Origin: Actinomycetes bacterium
GTDB taxonomy: Bacteria > Actinomycetota > Aquicultoria > Aquicultorales > Aquicultoraceae
Length of the DNA: 64,000 nucleotides
Assembly (NCBI GenBank): GCA_021794835.1
Contig: JAJYQA010000028.1
Coordinates: 41,394 to 105,393 of the forward strand
Direction: 5' to 3'
Shown here: positions 24,480 through 32,579 of the stretch, piece after piece
How positions within the stretch are numbered: position 1 is the first letter of the stretch
Layout of the letters: the number at the start of each line of letters is the position of its first letter
The notes under the pieces: model-generated
Seen by the model: only the letters and a program-made list of their open reading frames with translations
The model's database searches: none
What the model was told of the DNA's origin: nothing
Program-made: the position numbers and the translations under genes

Positions 24480-25181
24480 CTACCTTACGGCATCTTTATT
24501 TTCCATAAGCTTACGGTACGATAGGTACGAATAAATTACGGGAATAATGCTTGCAATGCCAAGCGAGATAAGCATTATGATCAGCCCGGCCGGGCTTCCG
24601 GCAAACGCTCCGAGCACTGTAACAATGCCTGCCCCAATCCAAATAGAGCCTGCGAACTTATGCGTTTTGTCCCACACTAAAGGACTTGCAAGTGTCCAGG
24701 GAACGCGAATCCCAATTGTATAGTTATGGCGGAAGCTACCCATAAGCAGGCCGATTACGATAAACATAAAGCCAAGTCCCATATTAACGGCCATGGCCAT
24801 GTCAAACCTATAGCCAAGCCCTATCAAGAGACTAACGATATAGATTGCGGAGAGAAATGAGTGGAAAAACAACCTGAACATACGGTATGCGCCAAGAAAG
24901 TTTGCGAAGTTCTTCCGCTCTGGATCGATAAAAGGAGCACCAATTAAAACAAAGTAGAGCGCAGTATTAAGCAGCGGCTCAAACAGTACGGCAAATGTCC
25001 TGGATGCAAAACCGTTTGCCTTTCCATTCGCTCCCCAATGGATGGGGACACTGTTCGGGAGACGCGGATAAAGAAACAACCCGACTATTAAGCTGCCAGC
25101 AATAATAAGGCAGATCGGCCAATCGCCTTTTATCATATCCTTAAAGCTTATGTCTTTCTTAGTCCTAGTAGTATGGTCCAT
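24480..25181 (-). CDS. SdpI/DUF1648 family membrane protein
   Basis: 233 aa with about six hydrophobic segments. The DUF1648 loop is YPRLPNSVPIHWGANGKANG; the SdpI part is IGIRVPWTLASPLVWDKTHKFAG. In Bacillus, SdpI is the immunity protein against the SdpC toxin and signals to a repressor; many stand-alone homologues have unknown roles. No toxin gene is visible next to it. Start ATG at 25181 after AAGGTGAAGG. Confidence 0.9.
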   Translation of the reverse strand: MDHTTRTKKDISFKDMIKGDWPICLIIAGSLIVGLFLYPRLPNSVPIHWGANGKANGFASRTFAVLFEPLLNTALYFVLIGAPFIDPERKNFANFLGAYRMFRLFFHSFLSAIYIVSLLIGLGYRFDMAMAVNMGLGFMFIVIGLLMGSFRHNYTIGIRVPWTLASPLVWDKTHKFAGSIWIGAGIVTVLGAFAGSPAGLIIMLISLGIASIIPVIYSYLSYRKLMENKDAVR

Positions 25182-25271
25182 CCTTCACCTTCTCGGCTTG
25201 CCTAGTGTATATTAACTATATTACGCCAACCTATACTACGCCAACTGGCCAAAAAAAGATTTTTTTTGGAG

Positions 25272-27974
25272 CTAATCTTCCCTAGCTTCTGCCATGCGCA
25301 ATCGCCATTTATCAACTTCGCTTCCAATTAGAACGGTACTTGCGATGCCGATTGAAATAAGTAAGTCATTTATGTTTAATGCGGTAGTTCTAAATATTGT
25401 GCGCATAAAAGGCACATAAAGTATTGCCATCTGTGCCGTAAGGGCAGCTAACATGCTGTAGAATAAAAAGCGGTTGCTAGCTGGGCTCTGACGAAAGACA
25501 GAGCCCAGCTCAGAGCGAGAGTTAAAAACGTGGAAGAATTGCGCAAACACAACAGCCGTGAGCGCTATTGTCCTTGCATGCTCTAGCGATACACCTGCCG
25601 CAAGTTCTACAATAAATATACCGAACACACTAGCTGCAATTATTGATCCAAGAATAGCTAACCTTATTATGAGGTTACGGTTCAGCACGCCCTCTTTAGG
25701 GTTTCGTGGCGGTCTTTTTTCAACGTCTGGTTCCTTCGGATCAAATGCCAAAGCGATGTCCTGAAGGCCGTTTGTAACCAGATTGACCCAGAGGATTTGC
25801 GCCGGGAGCAATAGCAGCGGGATTTCGGTGGTTACCGTGATGGAGATTGCGATGAGTACGCCAGCGCCGGTTGTAAGCAGAAAGAACGTCACCTTTCTTA
25901 TGTTATCAAAAGCAATCCTACCTTGGATTATCGCCGCATATATACTGGCAAAGTTATCATCGACGATAACCATATCGCTTGCTTCTTTTGCGACATCAGT
26001 GCCGGTAAGCCCCATAGCTATCCCGATGTGGGCAGCTTTGAGCGCTGCGGCGTCGTTAACTCCGTCGCCGGTAACAGCTACTATCTCACCGTTTGCTTTA
26101 AGCGCATTTACGATTCTAAGCTTGTGATATGGAGAAACTCTTGCAAAAATTGGGACAGTTCTAACAATATCTTTGAGTTCTTCATCGTCTACCTCATCGA
26201 GTTCCCGTCCGGTCATTGCTTTATCATCCGCTCTTGCTATTCCCACCATGCTGCCGATAGAAAGGGCGGTGCGCTGGTTATCACCGGTTATCATGATAAC
26301 CCGAATGCCGGAGAGCCTGGCACTTGCAACTGCATCTATAGCCTCGGGACGGGGTGGGTCCATCATTCCCTGGATGCCGACAAAGGTAAGATCGCGCACA
26401 TCGTCGTGCGTAACCTCTTCTATACCAGGGTCCATCTCTTTATACGCCATACCCAGCACTCTTAGGCCTTGATCGGCAAATTCATTTGCTTTATCTATAA
26501 CGGCAGATTTATGGGTCTCAAGGTCATCATGCGTACCCGCGATGCCTTTTGAAAGCAAGAGGAGTTTCTCTGGGGCACCCTTAACCAGCAGATACACCTT
26601 ATCTTTATGTTTGTTAAGCGTAGCCATGAATTGATATTCAGACTCAAAAGGGAGGATATCAAGGCGGACATAATTAAGCCTTTCCTTTTCTTCGTCAAGC
26701 CTGCCGCGATAGGCAGATACGATTAGGGCTACCTCAGTTGGATCGCCGTGCGCTTTCCAAAGATTGTCTTCCATTATCAGCGCAGACTCGTTAGCCAAAA
26801 GCCCTATCCTAAGGGTCCATTCCAACAAGGAGTTGCTTTTGGCATCGATAGGATTGGAATCGCTCAGGATACTGCCAACCGGCTCATATCCTATGCCCTC
26901 CACGCGATAGGTTTTTTCGCCCGCCCAAATCTTTTGCACGGTCATCTCATTTCGAGTGAGGGTGCCAGTTTTGTCCGATCCAACAACTGTGCTGCTGCCA
27001 AGGGTCTCGATTGCCGGCAGGTACCTGATTATCGCGTTTTTTCTCGCCATACGGTTTACTGCTACCGCAAGGGCTATGGTAAGTGCGATCGGCAACCCTT
27101 CGGGAACGACAGCGACCGCCATAGCGATGATAGCCAGTATGAGCAGGATCAAGTTTTCACCGCGTGCAACGCCAACAATTAATCCTCCGATGCTGAAACC
27201 AACGGTGACATATATTATATAGTGACTCAGCGTTTCAACTCTGCCTTGGAGTGGCGTTTTAACCAGGTCGACGGCCCGCACTTCTTCGGATATCTGGCCA
27301 AGTTGGGTGACTTGCCCGGTTGCCACCGCTACCCCGGCGGCACGCCCAGATGCTACGGTGCTTCCCATAAAGGCCATGTTTTTTTGCTCAAAAGGCTGCA
27401 GATCAAACCCGGGTATTGGTTCCGCAGTTTTAAAAACCGGCTCGGATTCTCCAGTGAAGGCCGATTCTTCGACTTGAAATTCTTTTACCTGGATTAAACG
27501 CAGATCCGCCGGAACTCTCTGCCCGGATTGCAGGAGAACTATATCGCCAGGCACCATCATTTTAGCATCGATCTCGCGTTCAAAGCCATTTCTCACTACC
27601 GTAGCTCTTAGCGCCAGCATTTTTGCCAGTGCTCGTATTGATTCTTTAGCTTTATATTCCTGCGTAAATCCAATTACCGCATTTAGCACTACAGTGCTAA
27701 AAATTACAGCAGCGTCCATGAAATCCCGTAGAAAGATCGTGACAATGCCTGCAACTAAAAGGATGTAGATGAGCGGATCTCTAAACTGGTGAAGAATAAC
27801 TATCCACAGTGGCGTTTTTTCCTCTTTGGCTAGCTTATTGAGGCCAAACTTCCTAAGCCGTGATTGTGCCTCATCTTCTGAAAGGCCATCTATTGTAGTT
27901 CCCAGCTCTTTGAGAATACCATCAGCTGGCAGTGCATACCACGCCGGACGGACTTCTTCCTTTCTTATCGCCAT
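25272..27974 (-). CDS. P-type cation-transporting ATPase (PMCA/SERCA-like)
   Basis: 900-aa type II P-ATPase. Actuator TGES in ESAFTGESEPV; phosphorylation site DKTGTLTRNEMTV; hinge TGDGVNDAAALKAAHIGIAMG; M4 motif VPEGLPIAL and M6 NLVTNGLQDIALAFDP. N-terminal cation-ATPase domain and C-terminal six-helix domain are present, so it is full length. PEGLP resembles Ca2+ pumps, but M6 differs, so Ca2+, Mg2+ or monovalent transport cannot be told apart. ATG at 27974 is preferred over the ATG at 27977, which is too close to GGAG. Confidence 0.93.
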   Translation of the reverse strand: MAIRKEEVRPAWYALPADGILKELGTTIDGLSEDEAQSRLRKFGLNKLAKEEKTPLWIVILHQFRDPLIYILLVAGIVTIFLRDFMDAAVIFSTVVLNAVIGFTQEYKAKESIRALAKMLALRATVVRNGFEREIDAKMMVPGDIVLLQSGQRVPADLRLIQVKEFQVEESAFTGESEPVFKTAEPIPGFDLQPFEQKNMAFMGSTVASGRAAGVAVATGQVTQLGQISEEVRAVDLVKTPLQGRVETLSHYIIYVTVGFSIGGLIVGVARGENLILLILAIIAMAVAVVPEGLPIALTIALAVAVNRMARKNAIIRYLPAIETLGSSTVVGSDKTGTLTRNEMTVQKIWAGEKTYRVEGIGYEPVGSILSDSNPIDAKSNSLLEWTLRIGLLANESALIMEDNLWKAHGDPTEVALIVSAYRGRLDEEKERLNYVRLDILPFESEYQFMATLNKHKDKVYLLVKGAPEKLLLLSKGIAGTHDDLETHKSAVIDKANEFADQGLRVLGMAYKEMDPGIEEVTHDDVRDLTFVGIQGMMDPPRPEAIDAVASARLSGIRVIMITGDNQRTALSIGSMVGIARADDKAMTGRELDEVDDEELKDIVRTVPIFARVSPYHKLRIVNALKANGEIVAVTGDGVNDAAALKAAHIGIAMGLTGTDVAKEASDMVIVDDNFASIYAAIIQGRIAFDNIRKVTFFLLTTGAGVLIAISITVTTEIPLLLLPAQILWVNLVTNGLQDIALAFDPKEPDVEKRPPRNPKEGVLNRNLIIRLAILGSIIAASVFGIFIVELAAGVSLEHARTIALTAVVFAQFFHVFNSRSELGSVFRQSPASNRFLFYSMLAALTAQMAILYVPFMRTIFRTTALNINDLLISIGIASTVLIGSEVDKWRLRMAEARED

Positions 27975-28319
27975 CATTGCTCCAAATAGCCCAGTTAGTG
28001 GCTTTTAGTTGGCTATATAAGCCGGGTATCAAGCTTAGAGTACATGTAGTTTTAAGAAACCTGAGGCCAGTATCCAGTTCTTGATACTAATTATTTCTAA
28101 TTATTTCGCTCTAGAAACTGTTTAAACAAGAGAAGTTTCATCACGAGGTGGGCATACTGGCAACTGCCGACGAACCAGCGCATCTGCAAGCTGACACTTC
28201 TGGTTGTTTAGACTATCTTATCTGCGGAAAAAAAGCAGAGTAGGCCGCAAGATATCGAGCGTTGTATCATCGCTTAGGGCCAAAAATATTCTAATTTAGC
28301 CAATCGAGGTTCAAATGAC
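27975..28319. other. divergent intergenic region, nothing definite
   Basis: Carries the promoters of the divergent P-ATPase and pfk genes, but I see only weak -10/-35 matches (for example TATTCT at 28287-28292). No RNA gene or repeat recognised. Confidence 0.35.
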
Positions 28320-29291
28320 ATGAGGCGCATAGCGGTAGTAACAAGCGGAGGCGATGCACCAGGCATGAATGCTGCCGTGCGTGCTGCAACCAGGGTGGGT
28401 ATTGGTGCTGGTATAGAGGTATTTGGGGTACGAAGAGGCTACGTGGGTTTAATAGAGAACGATATCGTTCCGCTTACCGTGCGAGATGTAAGCGGCGTTC
28501 TGCAGCTCGGCGGTACCTTTTTAGGTACTGCCAGAAGCGAAGAGTTCAAAACTGATAAAGCTCAGCATAAAGCTATTGAAAATCTTCAGCGGCGAAGCAT
28601 ACATGGCCTTATTGTAATCGGCGGCAATGGCTCACAGATGGGGTCTTACGCGCTATGGGAGAAGGGTTTCCCGGTGGTGGGGGTTGCATCGACAGTTGAT
28701 AACGACCTCTACGGCTCTGATATTTCTATAGGGACGGATACCGCATTAAATATCATCATCGAATCAACAGATCGCATCAAGACGACTGCGGAATCACATA
28801 CCCGCGCCTTTCTCATAGAGGTGATGGGCAGGCACTACGGATATCTTGCGCTGATATCTGGCATTGCTGGTGGGGCAGAGGTAGTAGTAACTCCAGAATT
28901 TGAGGTCGACCCGGCAACTATTGCCGACGAATTGCGCTCAGCTTACGAACGGGGCAAAAAATATGCGCTGGTTGTAGTCACCGATGGAGCCAAAAACAAC
29001 GCTGAGGAGATTGCAAGGTATTTCAAGGACCATGGTGAAGAAATTGGCTTTGAGCTAAGGGTAACCATACTAGGCCATGTCCAGCGTGGGGGACCACCAA
29101 CTGCTTTTGACCGACTGCTAGCTACACGGTTAGGCGCTGCTGCGGTAAACCTCTTGCTTGATGGTAATGGCGGGAAGCTTGTAGGATGGATTGGTGGGCA
29201 AGTGGCATATACTTCTCTTGAAGACGTAGTCTCAAACACAAAGGTATTGGATGTAAATTTATGGCAGCTTGCCCAGATACTAGCGGAGTAA
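28320..29291 (+). CDS. pfkA: 6-phosphofructokinase with Asn at the Asp103 position
   Basis: 323-aa PFK of the bacterial ATP-dependent type: SGGDAPGMNAAVRA, LGGTFLGTARSEEF, STVDNDLYGSD with the catalytic Asp at residue 127, ESHTRAFLIEVMGRHYG and GHVQRGGPPTAFDR. The Mg-ATP motif, GGDGS in well-studied enzymes, reads GGNGS here, with Asn exactly at residue 103 (E. coli numbering coincides). The loop before the catalytic Asp is GVAST rather than GLPGT. Activity may be reduced, altered in phosphoryl donor, or the protein may be regulatory. A second, PPi-like PFK is at 52812. Confidence 0.9.
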   Translation: MRRIAVVTSGGDAPGMNAAVRAATRVGIGAGIEVFGVRRGYVGLIENDIVPLTVRDVSGVLQLGGTFLGTARSEEFKTDKAQHKAIENLQRRSIHGLIVIGGNGSQMGSYALWEKGFPVVGVASTVDNDLYGSDISIGTDTALNIIIESTDRIKTTAESHTRAFLIEVMGRHYGYLALISGIAGGAEVVVTPEFEVDPATIADELRSAYERGKKYALVVVTDGAKNNAEEIARYFKDHGEEIGFELRVTILGHVQRGGPPTAFDRLLATRLGAAAVNLLLDGNGGKLVGWIGGQVAYTSLEDVVSNTKVLDVNLWQLAQILAE

Positions 29292-29301
29292 GCATGTTAA
29301 T

Positions 29302-30987
29302 TTAAGCCCTCGGCCTTCCGAAATATTTCCTTGTCTTACCTTCGTTAATGCGCTCAATAAATCTGTCCATATACCAGCTGTAAGGTTGGCATTGATTATA
29401 GAGATTCATGGTTTTCTGTCCCGTCCGAAGCAGGCTGGCAGGTGCTAACTTAAACTGGGTTTGGTACCAAGCTAAGCTTGCAAGTGCTTTATCAGGCCGT
29501 CCTTTCTTAAGATGGTCGTAAACCACAAGCCACTGGCCTCGGTTTGGAACGCGCCACCTAAAGAAAGAACCCTTAATGCCTGCTTTAACAATCCTTTTGG
29601 TCGAATAGACGTTGGCATAAAGTCGCAAGAACTCCTCTACCATCTCCTTCTCGGACATTTTAGTAGTTCTCAGTAGAGGGACCATGCCGTTGAAAAAACG
29701 GAGCATCTCGAAGTCTTTGTCCTCGTCCCAGACAAGCAAACCCTGGCGCTGACGTTTCTTTGTGTCTAGGGTTCCGGCCAAAGGAGTCTCAAACAATAGC
29801 TGCATGATATTACCGTATCTTAAAACCAAAGATTCAAGTCTTCTGATGTCTTCGTAAGAGTAATCGGCAAGAAAAATAACCATCAGAAGCCGGAGTATCC
29901 CGAAGTATCCCAAAACCTGTAGAACCAGCTCGGTTTCGGCTATACTGACGCCTTTGCCAATCGTCTCTAATGCATCATCACTGGCCGACTCTATTCCTAA
30001 GCATACCGTTGTTGTAGTTGTGGAGGATCTTAGCAAACGAAATACCTCAAGGTTTAGATGGCCGTGGCGGAGTGACTTAACGAAGTTTTTAAGGCCTTTT
30101 CCAACTTCGTACTCAAGCTCATCCATTTCCTCGTTGCTCTTGAAGAACGACTTGATCTTCATCTGAAGTATGAGGTTTCCTTTAAAGCCACGCTCTAAGA
30201 TAATTTTTAGGGTTTTTTCTAGGGCCGGACCGCCTGAGTTATCATTTACAAGAAAGAAGCTGTCATGGGTGCGGTTGTAATTTAGCAACCTTTCGGCTGC
30301 AATACTAGGAGACCCTTCAATAAGGCTTCCCCAAATCAGCCTTGCCTGGCAGAAGGTACATCTTCCGTCGCAACCAGTCGCACTACAAACCGGCATAACA
30401 GAAAGCTTACCCCAATTTCTAAGGATGGTAAAATCTGGGTCTGGAAGAGCATTGAACTCTTCCGGAGTGAGCTTTTTGTCACGTTTGTTATGCACAAACG
30501 TATCACCAGTTCTCCAGGTTAGGCTTGGCACATCATCAACGCTTATTTTGCCGTTTAAGGCCTCGATAAGCATTGGAAATGCTCTATCTCCCGGGCCCCT
30601 GATAGCGTAATCGGCACCGGAATGTTTAAGCAGAATTTCCGCATCTTGCTTGGTAAAGACCCCGGGACCACCAAAGACGACTGGTTTTTCTGGATAGCTA
30701 GATTTTATCTGCCGGCAGTTTTTAGCACCTTTAGGCTTGCCTGTCGTCAAGATTGAAATACCAACAAGGTCGGCCTCCTTTACCCAAGGTTCATTCCGGT
30801 AATCTACTTCTTCGTCTTCTAGAATTTCGGCAATGCCTCTAGCTGTAATACCTCGGTTTTTCAGAGGCGTTAACAGCTGGACAATACCCAATTTAGGCTG
30901 CTTTACCAGATGATAGACATCAACTAATTCTTTATCTGCAGCTTCTATCATCAATATATTGCTTATCTTTTTACTCTTTTTTAACAA
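29302..30987 (-). CDS. B12-binding domain radical SAM protein
   Basis: 561 aa. The N-terminal half resembles a cobalamin-binding Rossmann domain (KEADLVGISILTTG, PVVFGGPGVF, GADYAIRGPGDRAFPMLIEAL). The radical-SAM cluster motif is CDGRCTFC in SATGCDGRCTFCQARL, followed by NDNSGGPALEKTLK and CLGIESASDDALETIGKG, the SAM-binding strands. The C-terminal 150 residues are unassigned. Similar proteins methylate unactivated carbons or act in lipid/tetrapyrrole-like pathways; the substrate here is unknown and no biosynthetic partner is adjacent. TTG start at 30987. Confidence 0.88.
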   Translation of the reverse strand: MLKKSKKISNILMIEAADKELVDVYHLVKQPKLGIVQLLTPLKNRGITARGIAEILEDEEVDYRNEPWVKEADLVGISILTTGKPKGAKNCRQIKSSYPEKPVVFGGPGVFTKQDAEILLKHSGADYAIRGPGDRAFPMLIEALNGKISVDDVPSLTWRTGDTFVHNKRDKKLTPEEFNALPDPDFTILRNWGKLSVMPVCSATGCDGRCTFCQARLIWGSLIEGSPSIAAERLLNYNRTHDSFFLVNDNSGGPALEKTLKIILERGFKGNLILQMKIKSFFKSNEEMDELEYEVGKGLKNFVKSLRHGHLNLEVFRLLRSSTTTTTVCLGIESASDDALETIGKGVSIAETELVLQVLGYFGILRLLMVIFLADYSYEDIRRLESLVLRYGNIMQLLFETPLAGTLDTKKRQRQGLLVWDEDKDFEMLRFFNGMVPLLRTTKMSEKEMVEEFLRLYANVYSTKRIVKAGIKGSFFRWRVPNRGQWLVVYDHLKKGRPDKALASLAWYQTQFKLAPASLLRTGQKTMNLYNQCQPYSWYMDRFIERINEGKTRKYFGRPRA

Positions 30988-31028
30988 ACACCGACCTTCT
31001 TTCTTACGCTTTGGTAATTTGGTAGGAT

Positions 31029-31446
31029 CTACACCAGTTGTTTTACCAGATCACGAAGCTCAGGGATGTAATCACCAATAGGCAACCAGATCGAGTTAAC
31101 TCTTTGACAGTAACAATGTCGCTGATCCGCTCAGCAATTGTACCCGCCATATAAGTGCTTGTGTCAGGATTACCACCTTGCTTAGCGCGCCTTAGGCTAC
31201 CAACCGTAAACTCTTCTAGCTCAAGCCTGGTGGTGCCTGTGGCCTTTAGACGATGAAACCCGTCGATCAGCGAGTTCTTCAGCGCCCTAACCTGCAAGAT
31301 ATCATCAATAGCAATGATCGTCGTAGCATCCGGTCCTTTTGCCTTAACAATACGCTGCTTGTACTCTTCATCGGTATCTGACGACCCAGCTCTATCTCTG
31401 GCAGCAAGATCTTTCCTTTCCAAATAATCCCGCTCTGTTTTCTCAT
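31029..31446 (-). pseudogene. ParB-like domain protein, frameshifted twice
   Basis: The continuous middle (from TTG near 31423) contains IIAIDDILQVRALKNSLIDGFHRLKA, a ParB/sulfiredoxin-type nucleotide-binding motif (DGFHR). The C-terminus continues in another frame as NSIWLPIGDYIPELRDLVKQLV, stop at 31029, which needs one extra base near 31090. At the 5' end, an ATG at 31446 with GGAG upstream connects only if the AAAA tract at 31438-31441 had one more A. Both breaks look like single-base deletions. It could be a recent pseudogene or assembly error. Confidence 0.65.
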
Positions 31447-31712
31447 AGACTTAAATCTCCAACCGCATCTAGATTATATTACCATGCTATCGCCGCCAAA
31501 CAATACTTAGCGGTCACGGAGTATAACGTTATTTCATTATCTTGGAATACTCTCGATTTTTCAAATAAACTGGCTATAATTATTTAGCTCAGCCACAGTA
31601 AGAAAAAGAGCTTTTTGCGTCTCATTAGATCAATGAAAAATTTCAGGACTCATCTTGTATTAAGTAATACTTACCATTGACACCTAGCGATTGCTTGCCT
31701 ACCATAGGACAT
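31447..31712. other. intergenic region, nothing recognised
   Basis: AT-rich DNA between the divergent frameshifted ParB-like and LuxR-type genes. TATAAT at 31574-31579 may be a promoter for the rightward gene, but no partner box is convincing. Confidence 0.35.
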
Positions 31713-31926
31713 ATGTACGAGAATTTAGGAAATGAAGCTTGGCTTCTCACTGGTAGAGAAAAGCAAATCCTTGATTTGCTTTTCTCTTAACCTCACAAGC
31801 AAGCAGATTGCACAAAAGCTAGCTATTACCAAGCGAACAGTTGACAATCACTGCTATAAAATATGCCGCAAGATGTCCTGCAAAAGCCGATTTGATGCTG
31901 TCAGACTTTGGCGGCAGACCCTTTAG
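31713..31926 (+). pseudogene. LuxR/GerE-type HTH protein, frameshifted
   Basis: From ATG 31713 the frame reads ENLGNEAWLLTGREKQILDLLF and stops at TAA 31788-31790; one base to the side it continues as LNLTSKQIAQKLAITKRTVDNHCYKI to 31926. Joined, it is an ordinary GerE helix-turn-helix (REKQILDLL...IAQKLAITKRTVDNH). Removing one T from the TTTT at 31780-31783 restores a domain of the expected length. About 70 aa, so it was a stand-alone HTH or the end of a longer regulator. Confidence 0.65.
31755..31787. repeat. perfect 15-bp inverted repeat at the LuxR frameshift
   Basis: AGAGAAAAGCAAATC (31755-31769), spacer CTT, GATTTGCTTTTCTCT (31773-31787). The frameshifting T tract is inside the right arm. 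Confidence 0.7.
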
Positions 31927-32116
31927 CATCCCTCCAGATGTTTCCCAGCTTGCTCTCTAAGTATTTTTGTGTATTGTTTTTGTCCAAGTACATGTATAGG
32001 ATGGTAATTATATAAACAATCGGTTGCACCGGATGCCTTCCTAGTACTATACGGTTGGATGATCTAAGCATGGTCTGAAAGTATAGGTACAGCATATTAT
32101 GGGCAAGCCTGAGCAA
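31901..32116 (-). CDS. hypothetical protein fragment
   Basis: 71-codon open frame ending YMYLDKNNTQKYLESKLG, then a basic tail. Its composition is protein-like and unlike a shadow frame, but I do not recognise it, and there is no clear RBS. It overlaps the end of the LuxR remnant on the other strand and lies in the decayed 31-32.6 kb patch, so it may be a gene remnant. Confidence 0.3.
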   Translation of the reverse strand: MLRLAHNMLYLYFQTMLRSSNRIVLGRHPVQPIVYIITILYMYLDKNNTQKYLESKLGNIWRDAKGSAAKV

Positions 32117-32178
32117 CGATTTAAGCCTCTTTCAAGAAGAAGAGCTATGGCTTAAGGAGCTATATGTGGAACACGTAA

Positions 32179-32508
32179 ATGGAAGGAATTGTCTTGAAAA
32201 TTGAACAATTACAACCTAGCGCAGAATTCCCTAGCCGAAAATTTAATTTGAGTTTGCATCATAAACTCATAGGTATAGTTCTTGCGCCGAACAAAACCAT
32301 GAACTATTTATCTGAACAACCCGACCTGAAGGTGCCCCTGGTTGCTATCTCTCTTAGCACTGTTATGTTGACAGGCGCAATGCTGTTGGTAGTCCCGCAT
32401 GGCTCTGTAAAAGGAATGAACTACACGCCTTTAGACCCAACAATTGCAAAAGTAGGGCTAATCTCTATTTTAATATTTGCATTGTTCTCTGCAGTATCAT
32501 CCTTGTAA
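32179..32508 (+). CDS. truncated YIP1-family membrane protein
   Basis: 109 aa. KLIGIVLAPNKTMNYLSEQPD followed by KVPLVAISLSTVML is the N-terminal pattern of YIP1-family proteins and parallels the intact YIP1 gene at 41241 (VLIKPSRVFEWIRENPKW then VPLIVLI). Only two hydrophobic segments remain instead of about five; the frame ends at the edge of a 25-bp-arm hairpin. A TTG at 32194 with AAGGA upstream is an alternative start. Probably a 3'-truncated relic. Confidence 0.55.
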   Translation: MEGIVLKIEQLQPSAEFPSRKFNLSLHHKLIGIVLAPNKTMNYLSEQPDLKVPLVAISLSTVMLTGAMLLVVPHGSVKGMNYTPLDPTIAKVGLISILIFALFSAVSSL

Positions 32509-32565
32509 GTTTTTCTGATCAAACTTCGTCTGGGAAAGCTCAGGCGAAGTTTGATCAGAAAAACT
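32508..32565. repeat. long hairpin (25-bp arms) after the truncated YIP1 gene
   Basis: AGTTTTTCTGATCAAACTTCG (32508-32528) plus TCTG pairs with CAGGCGAAGTTTGATCAGAAAAACT (32541-32565), one G-U pair, 8-base loop. The stop codon of the upstream ORF overlaps its first base. It may be a terminator or a small palindromic insertion that truncated the gene. Confidence 0.7.
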
Positions 32566-32579
32566 GAACAGTTTAGGTG

